The notes under the pieces were generated by a model. That model made no database searches, had not been told where the DNA came from, and saw nothing but the letters and a program-made list of their open reading frames with translations. Shown here piece by piece: positions 7,469 through 18,765 of a DNA stretch of 64,000 nucleotides. This DNA comes from Lachnospiraceae bacterium EP-SM-12S-S03 (GTDB lineage: Bacteria; Bacillota; Clostridia; Lachnospirales; Lachnospiraceae), in NCBI GenBank assembly GCA_020540725.1, contig JAJBSL010000014.1:1-64000 (forward strand). The letters are read 5' to 3'. The position numbers were made by a program, and so were the translations under genes. Numbering within the stretch: position 1 is the first letter of the stretch; each line of letters begins with the position of its first letter.

Positions 7469-8662
7469 TTACTCGATGATTGTAGCAACTCTTCCTGAAC
7501 CTACTGTACGTCCACCTTCACGGATAGCGAAACGTAATCCCTGCTCCATAGCTACTGGGTGAATAAGTTCAATTGTCATTTCTACGTTGTCACCAGGCAT
7601 GCACATTTCTGTACCTTCTGGTAAGTTACAAACACCTGTAACGTCTGTCGTTCTGAAGTAGAACTGTGGTCTGTAGTTGTTGAAGAATGGTGTATGACGT
7701 CCACCTTCATCTTTTGTTAATACGTAAACCTGAGCTGTGAATTTTGTGTGACATGTTACACTACCTGGTTTAACAAGAACCTGTCCTCTTTCGATTTCTG
7801 TTCTCTGAACACCACGAAGTAATGCACCAATGTTATCACCAGCCTGAGCTTCATCAAGAAGTTTACGGAACATCTCGATACCTGTAACAACAACTTTACG
7901 TGTTTCTTCTTTGATACCAACGATTTCAACTTCGTCAGAAACGTGAAGTGTACCACGCTCTACTCTACCTGTAGCAACTGTACCACGTCCTGTGATAGAG
8001 AATACGTCCTCTACTGGCATAAGGAATGGTTTGTCTGTAGCACGTTCTGGATCTGGAATGTAGCTGTCAACAGCATCCATAAGTTCCATGATCTTGTCGC
8101 CCCACTCGCTGTTTGGATCTTCAAGAGCTTTAAGAGCTGATCCCTGGATAATTGGAGTATCATCTCCTGGGAATTCGTACTCGTTAAGGAGTTCACGGAT
8201 TTCCATTTCTACTAATTCAAGAAGTTCTTCATCGTCAACCATATCACATTTGTTCATGAATACAACGATGTAAGGAACACCTACCTGACGAGAAAGTAAG
8301 ATATGCTCTCTTGTCTGAGCCATAACACCATCAGTAGCAGCTACAACAAGGATAGCACCATCCATCTGAGCAGCACCTGTGATCATGTTCTTAACGTAGT
8401 CAGCATGACCTGGGCAGTCAACGTGAGCGTAGTGACGTTTCTCTGTCTCGTACTCTACGTGAGATGTAGAAATTGTGATACCACGTTCTCTTTCTTCTGG
8501 AGCTTTATCGATGTTTTCGAAATCTGTAGCTACGTTACCTGCTACTCTTGCAGCAAGAGTTTTTGTAATAGCAGCTGTTAAAGTTGTTTTACCATGGTCA
8601 ACGTGTCCGATTGTACCAATGTTAGCATGTGGTTTGCTTCTTTCAAATTTAGCTTTAGCCAT
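7469..8662 (-). CDS. tuf: Elongation factor Tu
   Basis: 397-residue GTPase that delivers aminoacyl-tRNA to the ribosome. G1 is [10 protein letters not shown] near residue 19, followed by the switch I RGITI, G3 DCPGHADY and G4 NKCDMVD. Domains 2 and 3 are complete to the C-terminal GRVATIIE. Length is normal. It is the last gene of the rpsL-rpsG-fusA-tuf block, but the gap to fusA is 156 bases and contains its own promoter. A strong terminator follows. Confidence 0.98.
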   Translation of the reverse strand: MAKAKFERSKPHANIGTIGHVDHGKTTLTAAITKTLAARVAGNVATDFENIDKAPEERERGITISTSHVEYETEKRHYAHVDCPGHADYVKNMITGAAQMDGAILVVAATDGVMAQTREHILLSRQVGVPYIVVFMNKCDMVDDEELLELVEMEIRELLNEYEFPGDDTPIIQGSALKALEDPNSEWGDKIMELMDAVDSYIPDPERATDKPFLMPVEDVFSITGRGTVATGRVERGTLHVSDEVEIVGIKEETRKVVVTGIEMFRKLLDEAQAGDNIGALLRGVQRTEIERGQVLVKPGSVTCHTKFTAQVYVLTKDEGGRHTPFFNNYRPQFYFRTTDVTGVCNLPEGTEMCMPGDNVEMTIELIHPVAMEQGLRFAIREGGRTVGSGRVATIIE

Positions 8663-8685
8663 TTTGAATAATCCTCCTTAATTAT

Positions 8686-8710
8686 ATGGCCCTTAAAGTA
8701 AAAGGGCCAT
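8686..8710. promoter_or_regulatory. Hairpin in the tuf leader
   Basis: ATGGCCCTT / AAGGGCCAT with a seven-base loop, between the tuf promoter and its ribosome binding site. There is no T run in the tuf direction, so it is a leader structure rather than a terminator. Confidence 0.5.
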
Positions 8711-8739
8711 TTATTCATTTTGTTTACTCGGTTATTTCG

Positions 8740-8768
8740 ATTATATTTCAAATCGTATATATTTTCAA
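8740..8768 (-). promoter_or_regulatory. Internal tuf promoter
   Basis: TTGAAA (8763-8768) and TATAAT (8740-8745) on the minus strand, 17-base spacer, about 80 bases upstream of the tuf start codon. It would allow tuf to be expressed beyond the level of fusA. Confidence 0.75.
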
Positions 8769-8818
8769 GTGTTTTATGAGTTTTCACTTGGAAAATACTA
8801 GTTTTACTAACAGTTCAA

Positions 8819-10936
8819 TTATTTTGCTTTGCTAGCTAATACTTTCTCCTGAACACTCTTTGGAACCGGCTCATATTTCTCGAAGAACATTGAGTAGTTA
8901 CCACGTCCCTGTGTTCTGGAACGTAAGTCTGTAGAGTATCCGAACATCTCTGATAATGGAACATATCCACGAACGATTTTTCCACCGCCCAGATCATCCA
9001 TACCTTCGATACGTCCACGACGAGAGTTGATATCACCGATAACATCTCCCATGTACTCTTCCGGCATTGTAACTTCTACTTTCATGATCGGCTCAAGAAG
9101 TACTGGAGCTGCTTTCGCCATAGCATCCTTGAATGCAAGAGAACCTGCAATGTGGAATGCCATTTCTGAAGAGTCGACTTCATGGTAAGAACCGTCATAT
9201 ACAGTAGCTTTGATACCTACTACAGGGAATCCGCCAAGCATACCTGACTTCATAGCTTCTTCGATACCTTCGCCAATCTTCGGAATGTATTCTTTCGGAA
9301 TAGCACCACCAACAACTGTTGACTCGAAGAAGAATGTCTGCTCACCGTTAACATCTGTTGGTTCAAATTTAACTTTACAGTGTCCGTACTGTCCACGTCC
9401 ACCTGACTGTTTTGCATACTTGCTGTCTACATCCACTGCTTTTGTAAAGGATTCTTTGTAAGCAACCTGTGGTGCACCTACATTCGCTTCTACTTTGAAT
9501 TCACGAAGAAGTCTGTCTACGATGATTTCAAGGTGAAGCTCACCCATACCAGCGATGATTGTCTGACCAGTTTCCTGATCTGTATGAGCACGGAATGTTG
9601 GATCTTCCTCTGCAAGTTTTGCTAAAGATTCACCAAGTTTACCCTGAGAAGCTTTTGTTTTTGGTTCAATCGCTAACTCGATAACCGGCTCTGGGAATTC
9701 CATAGACTCAAGAATTACCGGGTGCTGCTCGTCACAAAGTGTATCACCTGTTGATGTGAATTTGAAACCGATAGCTGCTGCGATATCTCCTGAGTATACT
9801 TTTTCAAGCTCTTCTCTCTTGTTGGCATGCATCTGAAGGATACGTCCAACACGTTCTTTTTTGCCTTTTGTTGCATTCAATACGTATGAACCTGCGTTCA
9901 TTGTTCCCGAATACACACGGAAGTAAGCAAGCTTACCTACGAATGGGTCTGTCATGATCTTGAATGCTAAAGCTGAGAACGGCTCTTCATCTGATGAATG
10001 TCTTACAACATCATTTCCGTCTGCATCAACACCCTGGATTGGAGGAATGTCAAGCGGAGACGGCATGTATTCGATAACTGCATCCAGAAGTTTCTGAACA
10101 CCTTTGTTTCTGTAAGCAGTACCACAGCATACCGGAACTGCTGCACATTCGCATGTACCTTTTCTCAAAGCTGCTTTTAACGCTTCTGTTGATGGTTCTT
10201 CACCTTCAAGGTATTCCATCATAAGTTCGTCATCTAATTCGCAGATTTTCTCTACTAATTCTGTATGGTAAAGTTCTGCTTCTTCCTGCATATCTTCCGG
10301 AATCTCAACGATAGAGATATCGTCACCCTTATCATCATTGTAGATGTAAGCTTTCATTTCGAATAAGTCAATGATTCCTTTGAAATCATCTTCTTTACCG
10401 ATCGGAAGCTGAAGGCAGATTGCATTCTTACCTAATCTTGTTTTAATCTGATCTACTGCTGCGTAGAAGTTTGCACCAAGGATGTCCATCTTGTTGATGA
10501 AAGCCATTCTAGGTACGTTGTATGTGTCAGCCTGACGCCATACGTTTTCTGACTGAGGCTCAACTCCACCCTTCGCACAGAATACACCTACTGCACCGTC
10601 AAGTACACGAAGTGAACGCTCAACTTCAACTGTAAAGTCAACGTGACCCGGAGTATCAATGATGTTGATACGGTGCTCTAAAGCGCCAGCTTTCGGCTTG
10701 CAGTTTTCCTGCAGTGTCCAGTGACATGTTGTAGCAGCCGAAGTAATTGTGATACCTCTTTCCTGCTCCTGGGCCATCCAGTCCATTGTAGCAGTACCTT
10801 CGTGAGTATCACCAATCTTATGGTTAACACCGGTATAGTAAAGAATACGCTCTGTTGTTGTTGTCTTACCAGCATCAATATGAGCCATAATACCAATGTT
10901 TCTAGTTCTATCTAATGGATATTCTCTTCCAGCCAA
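8819..10936 (-). CDS. fusA: Elongation factor G
   Basis: 705-residue translocase GTPase. G1 is [10 protein letters not shown] near residue 17, followed by switch [13 protein letters not shown]3 DTPGHVDF and G4 NKMDILG. Domains II-V continue to the C-terminal region with [16 protein letters not shown]. Full length for the family. It starts 14 bases after rpsG in the conserved str operon. The product is ribosome-associated and cytosolic. Confidence 0.98.
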   Translation of the reverse strand: MAGREYPLDRTRNIGIMAHIDAGKTTTTERILYYTGVNHKIGDTHEGTATMDWMAQEQERGITITSAATTCHWTLQENCKPKAGALEHRINIIDTPGHVDFTVEVERSLRVLDGAVGVFCAKGGVEPQSENVWRQADTYNVPRMAFINKMDILGANFYAAVDQIKTRLGKNAICLQLPIGKEDDFKGIIDLFEMKAYIYNDDKGDDISIVEIPEDMQEEAELYHTELVEKICELDDELMMEYLEGEEPSTEALKAALRKGTCECAAVPVCCGTAYRNKGVQKLLDAVIEYMPSPLDIPPIQGVDADGNDVVRHSSDEEPFSALAFKIMTDPFVGKLAYFRVYSGTMNAGSYVLNATKGKKERVGRILQMHANKREELEKVYSGDIAAAIGFKFTSTGDTLCDEQHPVILESMEFPEPVIELAIEPKTKASQGKLGESLAKLAEEDPTFRAHTDQETGQTIIAGMGELHLEIIVDRLLREFKVEANVGAPQVAYKESFTKAVDVDSKYAKQSGGRGQYGHCKVKFEPTDVNGEQTFFFESTVVGGAIPKEYIPKIGEGIEEAMKSGMLGGFPVVGIKATVYDGSYHEVDSSEMAFHIAGSLAFKDAMAKAAPVLLEPIMKVEVTMPEEYMGDVIGDINSRRGRIEGMDDLGGGKIVRGYVPLSEMFGYSTDLRSRTQGRGNYSMFFEKYEPVPKSVQEKVLASKAK

Positions 10937-10950
10937 GACTTTTTCCTCCC

Positions 10951-11548
<598 letters not shown>

Positions 11549-11601
11549 ACCTACAGGAATCATAGTTCTGTTTGTGATACGATTTTAGTTACTTATACTT
11601 C

Positions 11602-12024
11602 TTATTTCTTTGCGTCTTTTGGTCTCTTAGCGCCGTATTTAGAACGAGCCTGACGTCTCTTAGCAACACCTGCTGTATCAAGTGTTCCACGAACGATATG
11701 ATATCTTGTACCTGGTAAGTCTTTAACACGACCTCCACGGATAAGAACAACACTATGCTCCTGAAGGTTGTGTCCTTCACCTGGGATGTAGCTTGTTACT
11801 TCGATACCGTTAGAAAGACGAACTCTGGCGATCTTTCTAAGAGCTGAGTTAGGTTTCTTAGGTGTAGCTGTCTTTACTGCTGTACAAACACCTCTCTTCT
11901 GTGGTGCAGAAGTATCAGTAGCTTTCTTTCTTAAAGAGTTATACCCTTTCTGTAAAGCTGGTGCTGTAGATTTCTTAACAGATGTCTGACGTCCCTTTCT
12001 TACTAACTGGTTGAATGTTGGCAT
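11602..12024 (-). CDS. rpsL: 30S ribosomal protein S12
   Basis: 140-residue decoding-centre protein starting [11 protein letters not shown]. The ATG at 12024 follows AGGAGGTGAAAGGA; a GTG three codons earlier lies within that site. The Lys positions where streptomycin-resistance changes usually occur ([11 protein letters not shown] and GGRVKDLPG) are both Lys, the sensitive type. First gene of the str block, with its own promoter about 95 bases upstream. Confidence 0.97.
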   Translation of the reverse strand: MPTFNQLVRKGRQTSVKKSTAPALQKGYNSLRKKATDTSAPQKRGVCTAVKTATPKKPNSALRKIARVRLSNGIEVTSYIPGEGHNLQEHSVVLIRGGRVKDLPGTRYHIVRGTLDTAGVAKRRQARSKYGAKRPKDAKK

Positions 12025-12122
12025 TCCTTTCACCTCCTATGAATACTGTCTGGTTGCCGAGCGTTTATTCACTCTAGTTTATGCGCACAAAAAGAACTAT
12101 GCACTTTTATGCACGCTTAGTT

Positions 12123-12151
12123 ATTGTATTACGATATTTGTCAAAAGTCAA
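12123..12151 (-). promoter_or_regulatory. str operon promoter
   Basis: TTGACT (12146-12151) and TACAAT (12123-12128) on the minus strand, 17-base spacer. It lies only about 20 bases beyond the stop codon of the channel gene, with no terminator between, so read-through from that gene is likely. Confidence 0.8.
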
Positions 12152-12169
12152 GGTCTATCGCAAATCTTT

Positions 12170-12775
12170 TTACTTTTTCACAAAAGGAATTAAAATCCCT
12201 CCAATACTGTTTCCAATGGTCATGATCAGCAGATACACAATTGCTTTTACTGACCATGCTCCTGCAAGACTAAAATAAAACATATTTGCAATACAGTGTT
12301 CAAATCCACTAAGGATAAATACACTGACTCCCAGGAACAGAATCACCGGATTCCCTTTTTCCTTGTATCCATCCACGGCAATATACATTAAAATACCGCA
12401 GAATACTGCCAAAATGAATATACTCAGAGGGTTGTCCCCCATTTTCACAGCACAGATGGATTCTGCCTTCGAGACAATGCCGGATATTCTTGTGTTTGAA
12501 GCTCCGAAAGCTCCCAAAGCTGTTCCCACGAGATTCCCAAGCCATGTAACAAGAAGAATGAGCAAATATTCTTTTTTCTTTTTTTCAACCACAAGATATC
12601 CGACTTTCCCTGTATACAAAAACAATCCGTTTAGCACAATTGCATAAAGCCCGATAGCAAATAGGAACGCACCGATCACCTGATTCTCCACAGACAGATA
12701 AACAATGCCACCCATTGCTATACCAAGCCCTGCCATGACTGCCCTGCAAAATATATTTCCTGTTTCCTTCATCAT
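12170..12775 (-). CDS. Formate/nitrite transporter (FNT) family channel
   Basis: 201-residue membrane protein with about six hydrophobic segments and the FNT hallmark SGFEHCIANMFYFSLAG, which includes the pore histidine, plus TWLGNLVGTALGA. It is shorter than FocA or NirC (about 270-285 residues), mostly at the N terminus and loops. Substrates of the family are formate, nitrite, hydrosulfide and short-chain acids; a fermentative anaerobe would suit formate or a similar acid. I start at the ATG at 12775 behind GTGGAGAAGC; a GTG 12 bases earlier is possible. It follows the phosphohexomutase within 20 bases and probably shares its transcript. Confidence 0.82.
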   Translation of the reverse strand: MMKETGNIFCRAVMAGLGIAMGGIVYLSVENQVIGAFLFAIGLYAIVLNGLFLYTGKVGYLVVEKKKKEYLLILLVTWLGNLVGTALGAFGASNTRISGIVSKAESICAVKMGDNPLSIFILAVFCGILMYIAVDGYKEKGNPVILFLGVSVFILSGFEHCIANMFYFSLAGAWSVKAIVYLLIMTIGNSIGGILIPFVKK

Positions 12776-12790
12776 GCTTCTCCACACATT

Positions 12791-14221
12791 CTACTCTTCC
12801 AATTTTAAGAAATCTTCAAATAGCTCACAGATGTGTTGCGCTTCTTTCTTTGTCTCCATCTCACAGAAAATACGAAGCAAAGGCTCTGTTCCAGAGAAAC
12901 GTGCAATGACCCATCCGCCATTTTTGAAATAGACTTTGCAGCCATCCATATAGGAGATCTTCTCAACCTCACACGGGAATTCAGGAAGAAGTCTGTCTTC
13001 CATCAGTGTCTTGTGAATCTCTGCTTTCTTTTCCAGACTGAATTTATAGTCCTTTTCCTCCATATAACAAGAGCCGTATTCTTTCCGAATCCCCTCAATG
13101 ATCTCTGACATTTTCTTTCCTGTCACCGCAAGCATCTCAATAAGAAGCGCAGCAGCATAAATTCCGTCCTTACCATTGATATGGCCTTTCACTGTAAGTC
13201 CGCCGGAAGACTCTCCACCGATGATTGCATCTGTCTCCTGCATTTTCGAAGAAATATGTTTAAATCCTACCGGAACTTCATAACATTTCTCTCCGATACT
13301 CTCTGCAAGTTTGTCAAGCCGGTGCGTTGTGGCAATGTTTCGCACCACAGGCCCTCTCCAGCCTTTATATTTCGTCAGATAGTAATATAGAAGAACAAGA
13401 ATGTCATTTGGATGAAGGAAATTTCCTTTGTCATCGATCACTCCGATTCGGTCCGCATCACCGTCTGTTGCGATTCCGATATCAAATCCGTATTCTACCA
13501 CATGAGTCTGAAGCGCACGTAGTGTGTGGGCAGATGGCGACGGCAGCTTCCCGCCAAATAATGTATCGTGCCTTTCGTGAATGGATTCCACATCACATCT
13601 TGCTGTAAGAAGAATTGTTTTCAACGATCCTTCGCTCACACCATACATCGGATCCAAAGCAACTTTTAAGTGGCTTTCCCGGATTTTCTTTACGTCCACT
13701 GATTCCAAAATATTATCAATATAATCATTGATCGGATTAAATTCTACTACAAGCCCCTCTTTTAAAGCTGTCTCATATGGAATAAAGTCAAGCGGTTCTT
13801 CGCCATATAACTCCTCTACCTTTGCGATATATCTCTCAATATCCTTTGTCTGCTCTTCGTTCGCATCTCTTCCCCCTTCTGTAAACACTTTGATTCCGTT
13901 ATAAAGTGCCGGATTATGGCTTGCAGTCACCATATATCCATACGGGAAATGATGTTTCATTACATAAAACATCACTAGCGGTGTCGGTGAAGATCGATTT
14001 ACAAACCACGTCTTGATTCCCTCTCTGGCAAAAATTTCGGTTGCCCAGTATATGGTTTCTTTCGAAAGAAATCTGCGATCATATCCTGCTACAATCCCTT
14101 TCTCTGCAACTTGCTCGTCCTTCATCTTCATCGCCAATGCCTTTGCAAGTTTCTGGATATTTTTCTTTGTAAACTCATCTCCAATGATTGCGCGCCATCC
14201 ACCTGTTCCGAATTTAATCAT
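12791..14221 (-). CDS. Phosphoglucomutase/phosphomannomutase family protein
   Basis: 476-residue alpha-D-phosphohexomutase. The catalytic phosphoserine is Ser101 in TASHNP, the metal loop is TDGDADRIG, the sugar-specificity loop is GGESSGG and the phosphate-binding loop is RFSGTEPLLRI. All four domains are present. It interconverts hexose 1- and 6-phosphates for glycogen or envelope sugar synthesis; glucose versus mannose preference cannot be told. It starts 26 bases after pepD on the same strand. Confidence 0.92.
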   Translation of the reverse strand: MIKFGTGGWRAIIGDEFTKKNIQKLAKALAMKMKDEQVAEKGIVAGYDRRFLSKETIYWATEIFAREGIKTWFVNRSSPTPLVMFYVMKHHFPYGYMVTASHNPALYNGIKVFTEGGRDANEEQTKDIERYIAKVEELYGEEPLDFIPYETALKEGLVVEFNPINDYIDNILESVDVKKIRESHLKVALDPMYGVSEGSLKTILLTARCDVESIHERHDTLFGGKLPSPSAHTLRALQTHVVEYGFDIGIATDGDADRIGVIDDKGNFLHPNDILVLLYYYLTKYKGWRGPVVRNIATTHRLDKLAESIGEKCYEVPVGFKHISSKMQETDAIIGGESSGGLTVKGHINGKDGIYAAALLIEMLAVTGKKMSEIIEGIRKEYGSCYMEEKDYKFSLEKKAEIHKTLMEDRLLPEFPCEVEKISYMDGCKVYFKNGGWVIARFSGTEPLLRIFCEMETKKEAQHICELFEDFLKLEE

Positions 14222-14247
14222 TTTGTTTCCTCCTTAAATGTCTTTCC

Positions 14248-15678
14248 TTAAACGTCTTTCTTTAAAATTGCTTTGATCAATTCCCATACATTTTCAATGG
14301 ATTGTTTTGATACTTTCTCCCTCGGAGAGTGTACATCAAACATGGTTGGTCCCATGGAAAGAATATCTGCATCCTGGATTTTAGCCGCCCAATAGCCACA
14401 CTCCAAACCGGCATGTATTGCTTCCACTTTTGGTTCTATTCCAAATAATTCTTTATACTTTTCTACTGCTCTGTCACGGAGTGGAGACTCCTCCTTAAAC
14501 TGCCATCCCGGATATACACCGGACCATTGGCATTCTGCACCAAATATATCTGCGATCATTTGCACCTTATCCCTGATAAAATACTTCTCAGATTCTACAG
14601 AACTTCTAAGAGCAGATTCCAATACGATGGCTCCATCTTTCTCTTCCATACTTCCTGTATTGATCGATGTCTGCACAAGCCCCTGTACCGACATTGACAT
14701 ATTCATGACTCCCTGTGGCATCGAGGTGAGTACTCCACGTAATCTTCCAAGCATTTCCTCGGTAAATACCTCACAAGATGAAACTTTTCCCAGATTTTCC
14801 ACCTGAACTTCTACATAATCTGAAGCTGCCAGCTCATTTTGGAACATTTTCTCTAACTGTCTCAGACATTCCAGCATCTCATTGACTCTTTCTTCTCTTA
14901 TATAAATTTCCATCTTCGCATTGCTGGAAATTGCATTGGATTTTCCCGGTGCCTCTATCGTTCCGACTTTCACATCATAGTCTTTCAATGCCATGAAAAC
15001 TCTTCCTGCAAGTTGGATCGCATTTCCTCTCTCCAAATGAATTTCCATTCCGGAATGTCCGCCCTTGAGTCCTTTTAAAGCCACCTCAAATTTCTCAAAG
15101 TTTCCCGTTTCCATCTTCCGTTCAACCGGAACCTTCACTGCGCTTCGCATACCACCTGCACAACCACTGCAAAAAGACCCTTCCACTTCTGTATCGAGAT
15201 TCATAACCATTTTCCCTTCCAGATCGGCAACATCTAGATTAGAAGCTCCAAGAAGTCCTACTTCTTCACATGTGGTGAAAATGAATTCGAGAGGCGGATG
15301 CGACAACTCCTTCTCTGCCATAAGCATCATGGCATAGCTGACCGCAATTCCGTTATCTGCACCAAGAGATGTTCCGTCTGCACGCAAAAACTCTCCATCG
15401 TCCATTACTCTGATTCCATCCTCATATATATGACTGACTCCTTCTCCCACAACATATACCATATCAATATGCCCTTGGATCATGACAGGTGTCTCGTCTT
15501 CTCTTCCTTTCGTACCCGGCTTCTTCACGAGAACATTATAATGCTCATCTTGTTTTACCCAAAGACCTAAATCCTTTGCGAATTTCACAAGAAAATCACT
15601 TGCTGCCTTCTCATCTCCTGATTGTCTCGGAATAGCCGAAAGTTGTTTAAAATAGGAAATTATCTTTTCCAGTTCCAT
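14248..15678 (-). CDS. pepD: Aminoacyl-histidine dipeptidase / Xaa-His dipeptidase (M20)
   Basis: 476-residue zinc dipeptidase that hydrolyses carnosine-like and other dipeptides in the cytosol. Metal ligands and catalytic residues are visible in [25 protein letters not shown] (general base Glu) and LDTEVEG, with the last histidine in the C-terminal part. The dimerisation (lid) domain lies at about residues 190-370. Length and motifs match PepD. Its promoter is immediately upstream, and pgm follows. Confidence 0.92.
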   Translation of the reverse strand: MELEKIISYFKQLSAIPRQSGDEKAASDFLVKFAKDLGLWVKQDEHYNVLVKKPGTKGREDETPVMIQGHIDMVYVVGEGVSHIYEDGIRVMDDGEFLRADGTSLGADNGIAVSYAMMLMAEKELSHPPLEFIFTTCEEVGLLGASNLDVADLEGKMVMNLDTEVEGSFCSGCAGGMRSAVKVPVERKMETGNFEKFEVALKGLKGGHSGMEIHLERGNAIQLAGRVFMALKDYDVKVGTIEAPGKSNAISSNAKMEIYIREERVNEMLECLRQLEKMFQNELAASDYVEVQVENLGKVSSCEVFTEEMLGRLRGVLTSMPQGVMNMSMSVQGLVQTSINTGSMEEKDGAIVLESALRSSVESEKYFIRDKVQMIADIFGAECQWSGVYPGWQFKEESPLRDRAVEKYKELFGIEPKVEAIHAGLECGYWAAKIQDADILSMGPTMFDVHSPREKVSKQSIENVWELIKAILKKDV

Positions 15679-15714
15679 TTCAAGTACCCTCCTCCATTGT
15701 CATCTTATATTTTG

Positions 15715-15743
15715 ATTGTATTACACCTTTTGTTCACTGTAAA
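15715..15743 (-). promoter_or_regulatory. pepD promoter
   Basis: TTTACA (15738-15743) and TACAAT (15715-15720), 17-base spacer, minus strand, 37 bases from the pepD start codon. Confidence 0.75.
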
Positions 15744-15876
15744 CAACTCTTTTGTCTTTTCCTGCTTACTTTTACAAATAATGCCAAGAATTGTCATGGT
15801 TTCCCGTCGCATTCTGTCTTATAATATACAAGGACGCAAACGGAAAATACTATTACTTGAAAAGGAGACAACATTT

Positions 15877-16413
15877 ATGTTAAACACAACACATGCGGCT
15901 GCCATTCAACAATCCGGACACCTGCACTTAGGAGATCCTTACACTTTACAATTCAATTTAGAAATTTCCCGGGAAAGTATGTTAGATCTTTTGAAATATC
16001 TGACGGGCAAACAAATTCTCCGGTATCCCACATCATCCGATACCGTAGAACAGGAGATTTCTTCCAATGCGTTAGAGTCACAGATAGCATCTATTATTCA
16101 GGAAATCGGAATCCCCGCTCACATTATGGGATATCGTTATCTAAAAGATGCCATCGCATTGTCTATTAAGGACAGCGAATGTATCAATGCCATTACAAAA
16201 ATCGTTTACCCGGAAGTCGCATCCAAAAATAACACGACTGCAAGCCGTGTAGAACGCGCCATCCGCCATGCCATAGAAGTTGCATGGAGCAGAGGAAACA
16301 CAGAAGTTCTTGACCGCTTCTTTGGATATACCATCAATCCTTCAGCAGGAAGACCTACCAATTCAGAGTTCATCGCTCTTATTGCTGACGGAATCCGAAT
16401 GAAAAAATTCTAA
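15877..16413 (+). CDS. Receiver-less Spo0A-like DNA-binding protein
   Basis: 178 residues. Residues about 68-178 match the Spo0A effector domain closely: [18 protein letters not shown], then the recognition-helix segment [20 protein letters not shown] and the end [16 protein letters not shown]. The phospho-receiver domain is absent; instead about 65 residues without recognisable motifs precede it. I start at the ATG at 15877, eight bases after AAAGGAGA; the open frame extends 85 codons upstream but across the pepD promoter and without a ribosome binding site. It should bind 0A-like boxes without phosphorelay control. It stands alone on the plus strand between pepD and pepQ. Confidence 0.88.
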   Translation: MLNTTHAAAIQQSGHLHLGDPYTLQFNLEISRESMLDLLKYLTGKQILRYPTSSDTVEQEISSNALESQIASIIQEIGIPAHIMGYRYLKDAIALSIKDSECINAITKIVYPEVASKNNTTASRVERAIRHAIEVAWSRGNTEVLDRFFGYTINPSAGRPTNSEFIALIADGIRMKKF

Positions 16414-16442
16414 CCAAATCACCTTAATTACAAGATCAAAAT

Positions 16443-16497
16443 AAAAGTGTGTGTCAGAAAGCCGAATTAAAATCCGCCCTTTCTAACACACACTTTT
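16443..16497. terminator. Bidirectional terminator
   Basis: AAAAGTGTGTGT...AGAAAG pairs with CTTTCTAACACACACTTTT around a 17-base loop, between the convergent Spo0A-like gene and pepQ. Confidence 0.88.
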
Positions 16498-16520
16498 CAT
16501 TTGAATGCTATTTCATTCTT

Positions 16521-17609
16521 TTACTCTTCCGGCACTACAATTAAATCTTTTGTATAGTGGTTCAGTACTTCGCATCCGTCTTCTGTAATGATTACAAGGT
16601 CTTCGATACGAACTCCGATTCCTTCATCCGGTAAATAGATACCCGGCTCAATAGAGAAGCACTGACCAACCTGGATGATATCTTCATTTACAGAAGATAC
16701 ATCTCCGAACTCATGGTCTTCCATACCAATAGAATGTCCTGTTCTATGTGTAAAGTACTGTCCAAATCCTTTTTCTGTGATGTAATCTCTACAAGCAAGA
16801 TCAACGTCACACATTCTGTTTCCAGGTTTTGCTGCTGCAATACCTCTTAACTGTGCTTCTTTTACAACTTCGTATACTTCTCTTGCTCTGTCAGATACTT
16901 CACCGATGAATACTGTTCTTGTCATATCTGAACAGTAGTTATTCAAAATACCACCGATATCAAGAACTACAGAATCTCCACGTTTTCCTTTTGTATTGTC
17001 TGTTACATGATGTGGATCTGCACCAGATTTACCATATCCTGTAATCGGATCAAAAGATACATCAGAATGTCCTGTTTTTGCATACATATCACGAACGATT
17101 GCGTTCAATTCAACCTCTGTATATCCTTTTACTACAAGCGGAACTAACTGCTCCATAATTTTATCGTTCTCTAAAGAAGCTTTTCTCATTAATTCCTGCT
17201 CATGCTCGTCTTTGATCATTCTTACATAGTCAACGATAGGAGAACCGTTTACAAACTTGCTTCCTGCACCTAACTCCATAAGTCTTAATAAGAATCTTGC
17301 CGGCCATGTCTTGTCCACACCAACAGTTTTATCTTTCTCTACAAACTGGCTTAAAATCTCAACGCCGTCCTGAACGTCATTGAAGTAAACTAATTCCACA
17401 CCAAGATCTTCTTCCTGTGGGAATAATTCGTTGATCACCATTTTGTGATTTCCATTTACATTAAGGTAAAGAGCTAAAAGTCTCTCGCCCGGAGCGATTT
17501 TTTTACCTACTAAGTAGTAAATTGCTAATGGGTCAGAGATAATAAGCTGTGGTACCTCATGCTCTTCCATTGATTTTAAGATTCTTCCTAATTTGCCTGC
17601 ATCCATCAT
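16521..17609 (-). CDS. pepQ: Xaa-Pro peptidase (M24, PepQ/PepP family)
   Basis: 362-residue metallopeptidase that cleaves X-Pro dipeptides or N-terminal X-Pro bonds. The N-terminal creatinase-like domain is residues about 1-130. The pita-bread catalytic domain has the five metal ligands: Asp in VVLDIGG, Asp in SDMTRT, His in GHSIGM, Glu in SIEPGIY and Glu in VRIEDLV. Length suits a PepQ-type prolidase. Two adjacent ATG codons follow AGGAGG; I use the first. It has an exact consensus promoter. Confidence 0.88.
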   Translation of the reverse strand: MMDAGKLGRILKSMEEHEVPQLIISDPLAIYYLVGKKIAPGERLLALYLNVNGNHKMVINELFPQEEDLGVELVYFNDVQDGVEILSQFVEKDKTVGVDKTWPARFLLRLMELGAGSKFVNGSPIVDYVRMIKDEHEQELMRKASLENDKIMEQLVPLVVKGYTEVELNAIVRDMYAKTGHSDVSFDPITGYGKSGADPHHVTDNTKGKRGDSVVLDIGGILNNYCSDMTRTVFIGEVSDRAREVYEVVKEAQLRGIAAAKPGNRMCDVDLACRDYITEKGFGQYFTHRTGHSIGMEDHEFGDVSSVNEDIIQVGQCFSIEPGIYLPDEGIGVRIEDLVIITEDGCEVLNHYTKDLIVVPEE

Positions 17610-17657
17610 TGTAGTATGCCTCCTCTTTTTTGTTGTGTGTATTCACACGCTACTTTT

Positions 17658-17686
17658 ATTATATTCTTCATTTCATACTCTGTCAA
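17658..17686 (-). promoter_or_regulatory. Consensus pepQ promoter
   Basis: TTGACA (17681-17686) and TATAAT (17658-17663) with exactly 17 bases between, minus strand. The -35 hexamer overlaps the stop codon of the upstream ECF gene. Confidence 0.9.
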
Positions 17687-18195
17687 TAAGATTGGACAAG
17701 CCTGTTCACAATATTATAAATTGGTTTAAACAACACAAGTATGATCACAAAATTCCCTACTCCGTGGAAAATGTCAAATAAGATCCCGGCAGTCCACCAG
17801 GCAACTCCTGCTCCGATTCCACCAGCTATCGCGTAAGGAATGGCACACAACGCACCAAACGAAAGACCGAATCCGCCGCCTACCACTGCCCACATTATTA
17901 CGCTTTTGTTCTTTCTCATGATCCGTACAATCATGTAAAGAATCGTCCACACATAAAGATACATGATCCACCAGATCCCGAAGCCATAGAAAAGGCCCTC
18001 AAGCAATGCAAAGGTATATATGATCAAGAGTGTTTTCCTCTCTAAAACAAGTGTAAACACGATAATCAAGACGGATACCGGTTCGATATTTGGAAGAAAA
18101 CCGAATGCTACCTGAAGCACAAATACAACGGCAGCAAGAAGGCCACAAAGTACAACATCTTTCGTCCTCAATTTCTGATCCCGCCTTTTACTCAC
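17683..18195 (-). CDS. ECF transporter S component, predicted cobalamin/corrinoid
   Basis: 170-residue membrane protein with about five to six hydrophobic segments, the general shape of a substrate-capture (S) subunit of an energy-coupling-factor importer. It begins (GTG, 18195) eight bases inside the end of the DUF4430 gene; a TTG at 18171 behind AAAAGGCGGG is an alternative start. No EcfA, EcfA' or EcfT gene is in the window, so it would use a shared module encoded elsewhere. The cobalamin riboswitch in front of the operon is the reason for predicting a corrinoid substrate. Confidence 0.78.
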   Translation of the reverse strand: MSKRRDQKLRTKDVVLCGLLAAVVFVLQVAFGFLPNIEPVSVLIIVFTLVLERKTLLIIYTFALLEGLFYGFGIWWIMYLYVWTILYMIVRIMRKNKSVIMWAVVGGGFGLSFGALCAIPYAIAGGIGAGVAWWTAGILFDIFHGVGNFVIILVLFKPIYNIVNRLVQSY

Positions 18196-18604
18196 CTATT
18201 GTATAGATAATTTCAAACTTATCTCCGTCAGCTACCGGCTGTTCTGAAACACCGTAATTGCAATATTCTCCATTTACTGTAAATGCCCAGTATGCTCCAT
18301 CATCTTCGTAAACTGCTTTCTCACCATTGACGGTGTCTACCATAAGGCCATAGTCACCTTCTGTTCCCGAATAAGTAAGTCCCTCTTCCTTCGCATCGTC
18401 CATGGCGCCCTGCAGATATTCTGCATCTGTATGGATCTCATATTCTGTTTTCTTACCCTCTTCACTTACAACCGTAATGGCTACTTCTTTTGCACCTTTT
18501 TGAGTCTCCGGTCTTGTAAAATAGTACACTGCTCCAAGAATGGCAACGACCGCAATAAATGCTACTACTCCAAGAATGACTTTTTTGTTTTGTTTCTTTT
18601 CCAT
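18188..18604 (-). CDS. Membrane-anchored DUF4430 (transcobalamin-like) protein
   Basis: 138 residues: a short basic N terminus, one membrane segment (about 9-28, VILGVVAFIAVVAILGAVYY) and an extracellular domain ending with GAYWAFTVNGEYCNYG and DGDKFEIIYTIGE. This is the DUF4430 fold, related to the beta domain of transcobalamin and intrinsic factor. No lipobox is visible, so the anchor is the uncleaved segment. It is directly downstream of a cobalamin riboswitch and overlaps the S component. A role as an outer-face corrinoid-binding partner of that S subunit is a strong inference. Confidence 0.85.
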   Translation of the reverse strand: MEKKQNKKVILGVVAFIAVVAILGAVYYFTRPETQKGAKEVAITVVSEEGKKTEYEIHTDAEYLQGAMDDAKEEGLTYSGTEGDYGLMVDTVNGEKAVYEDDGAYWAFTVNGEYCNYGVSEQPVADGDKFEIIYTIGE

Positions 18605-18765
18605 TTTTCTCTCCTATTCTTTCATCCTAAAAATATTATGAGTCCGAGACTTGCTCACCAGCCTCGACATGGGATTCCATTCAACTTTAGCTCATAAACT
18701 ACATGATCGAATCCCTGTGCATACTCGCGAAATGTTTATCTTCGTCAGAACTCTGGCTTAGATAT

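Noticed and set aside
15622..15876. 85-codon N-terminal extension of the Spo0A-like gene
   Set aside because: Crosses the pepD promoter and start on the other strand, and has no ribosome binding site; ATG at 15877 has a good one.
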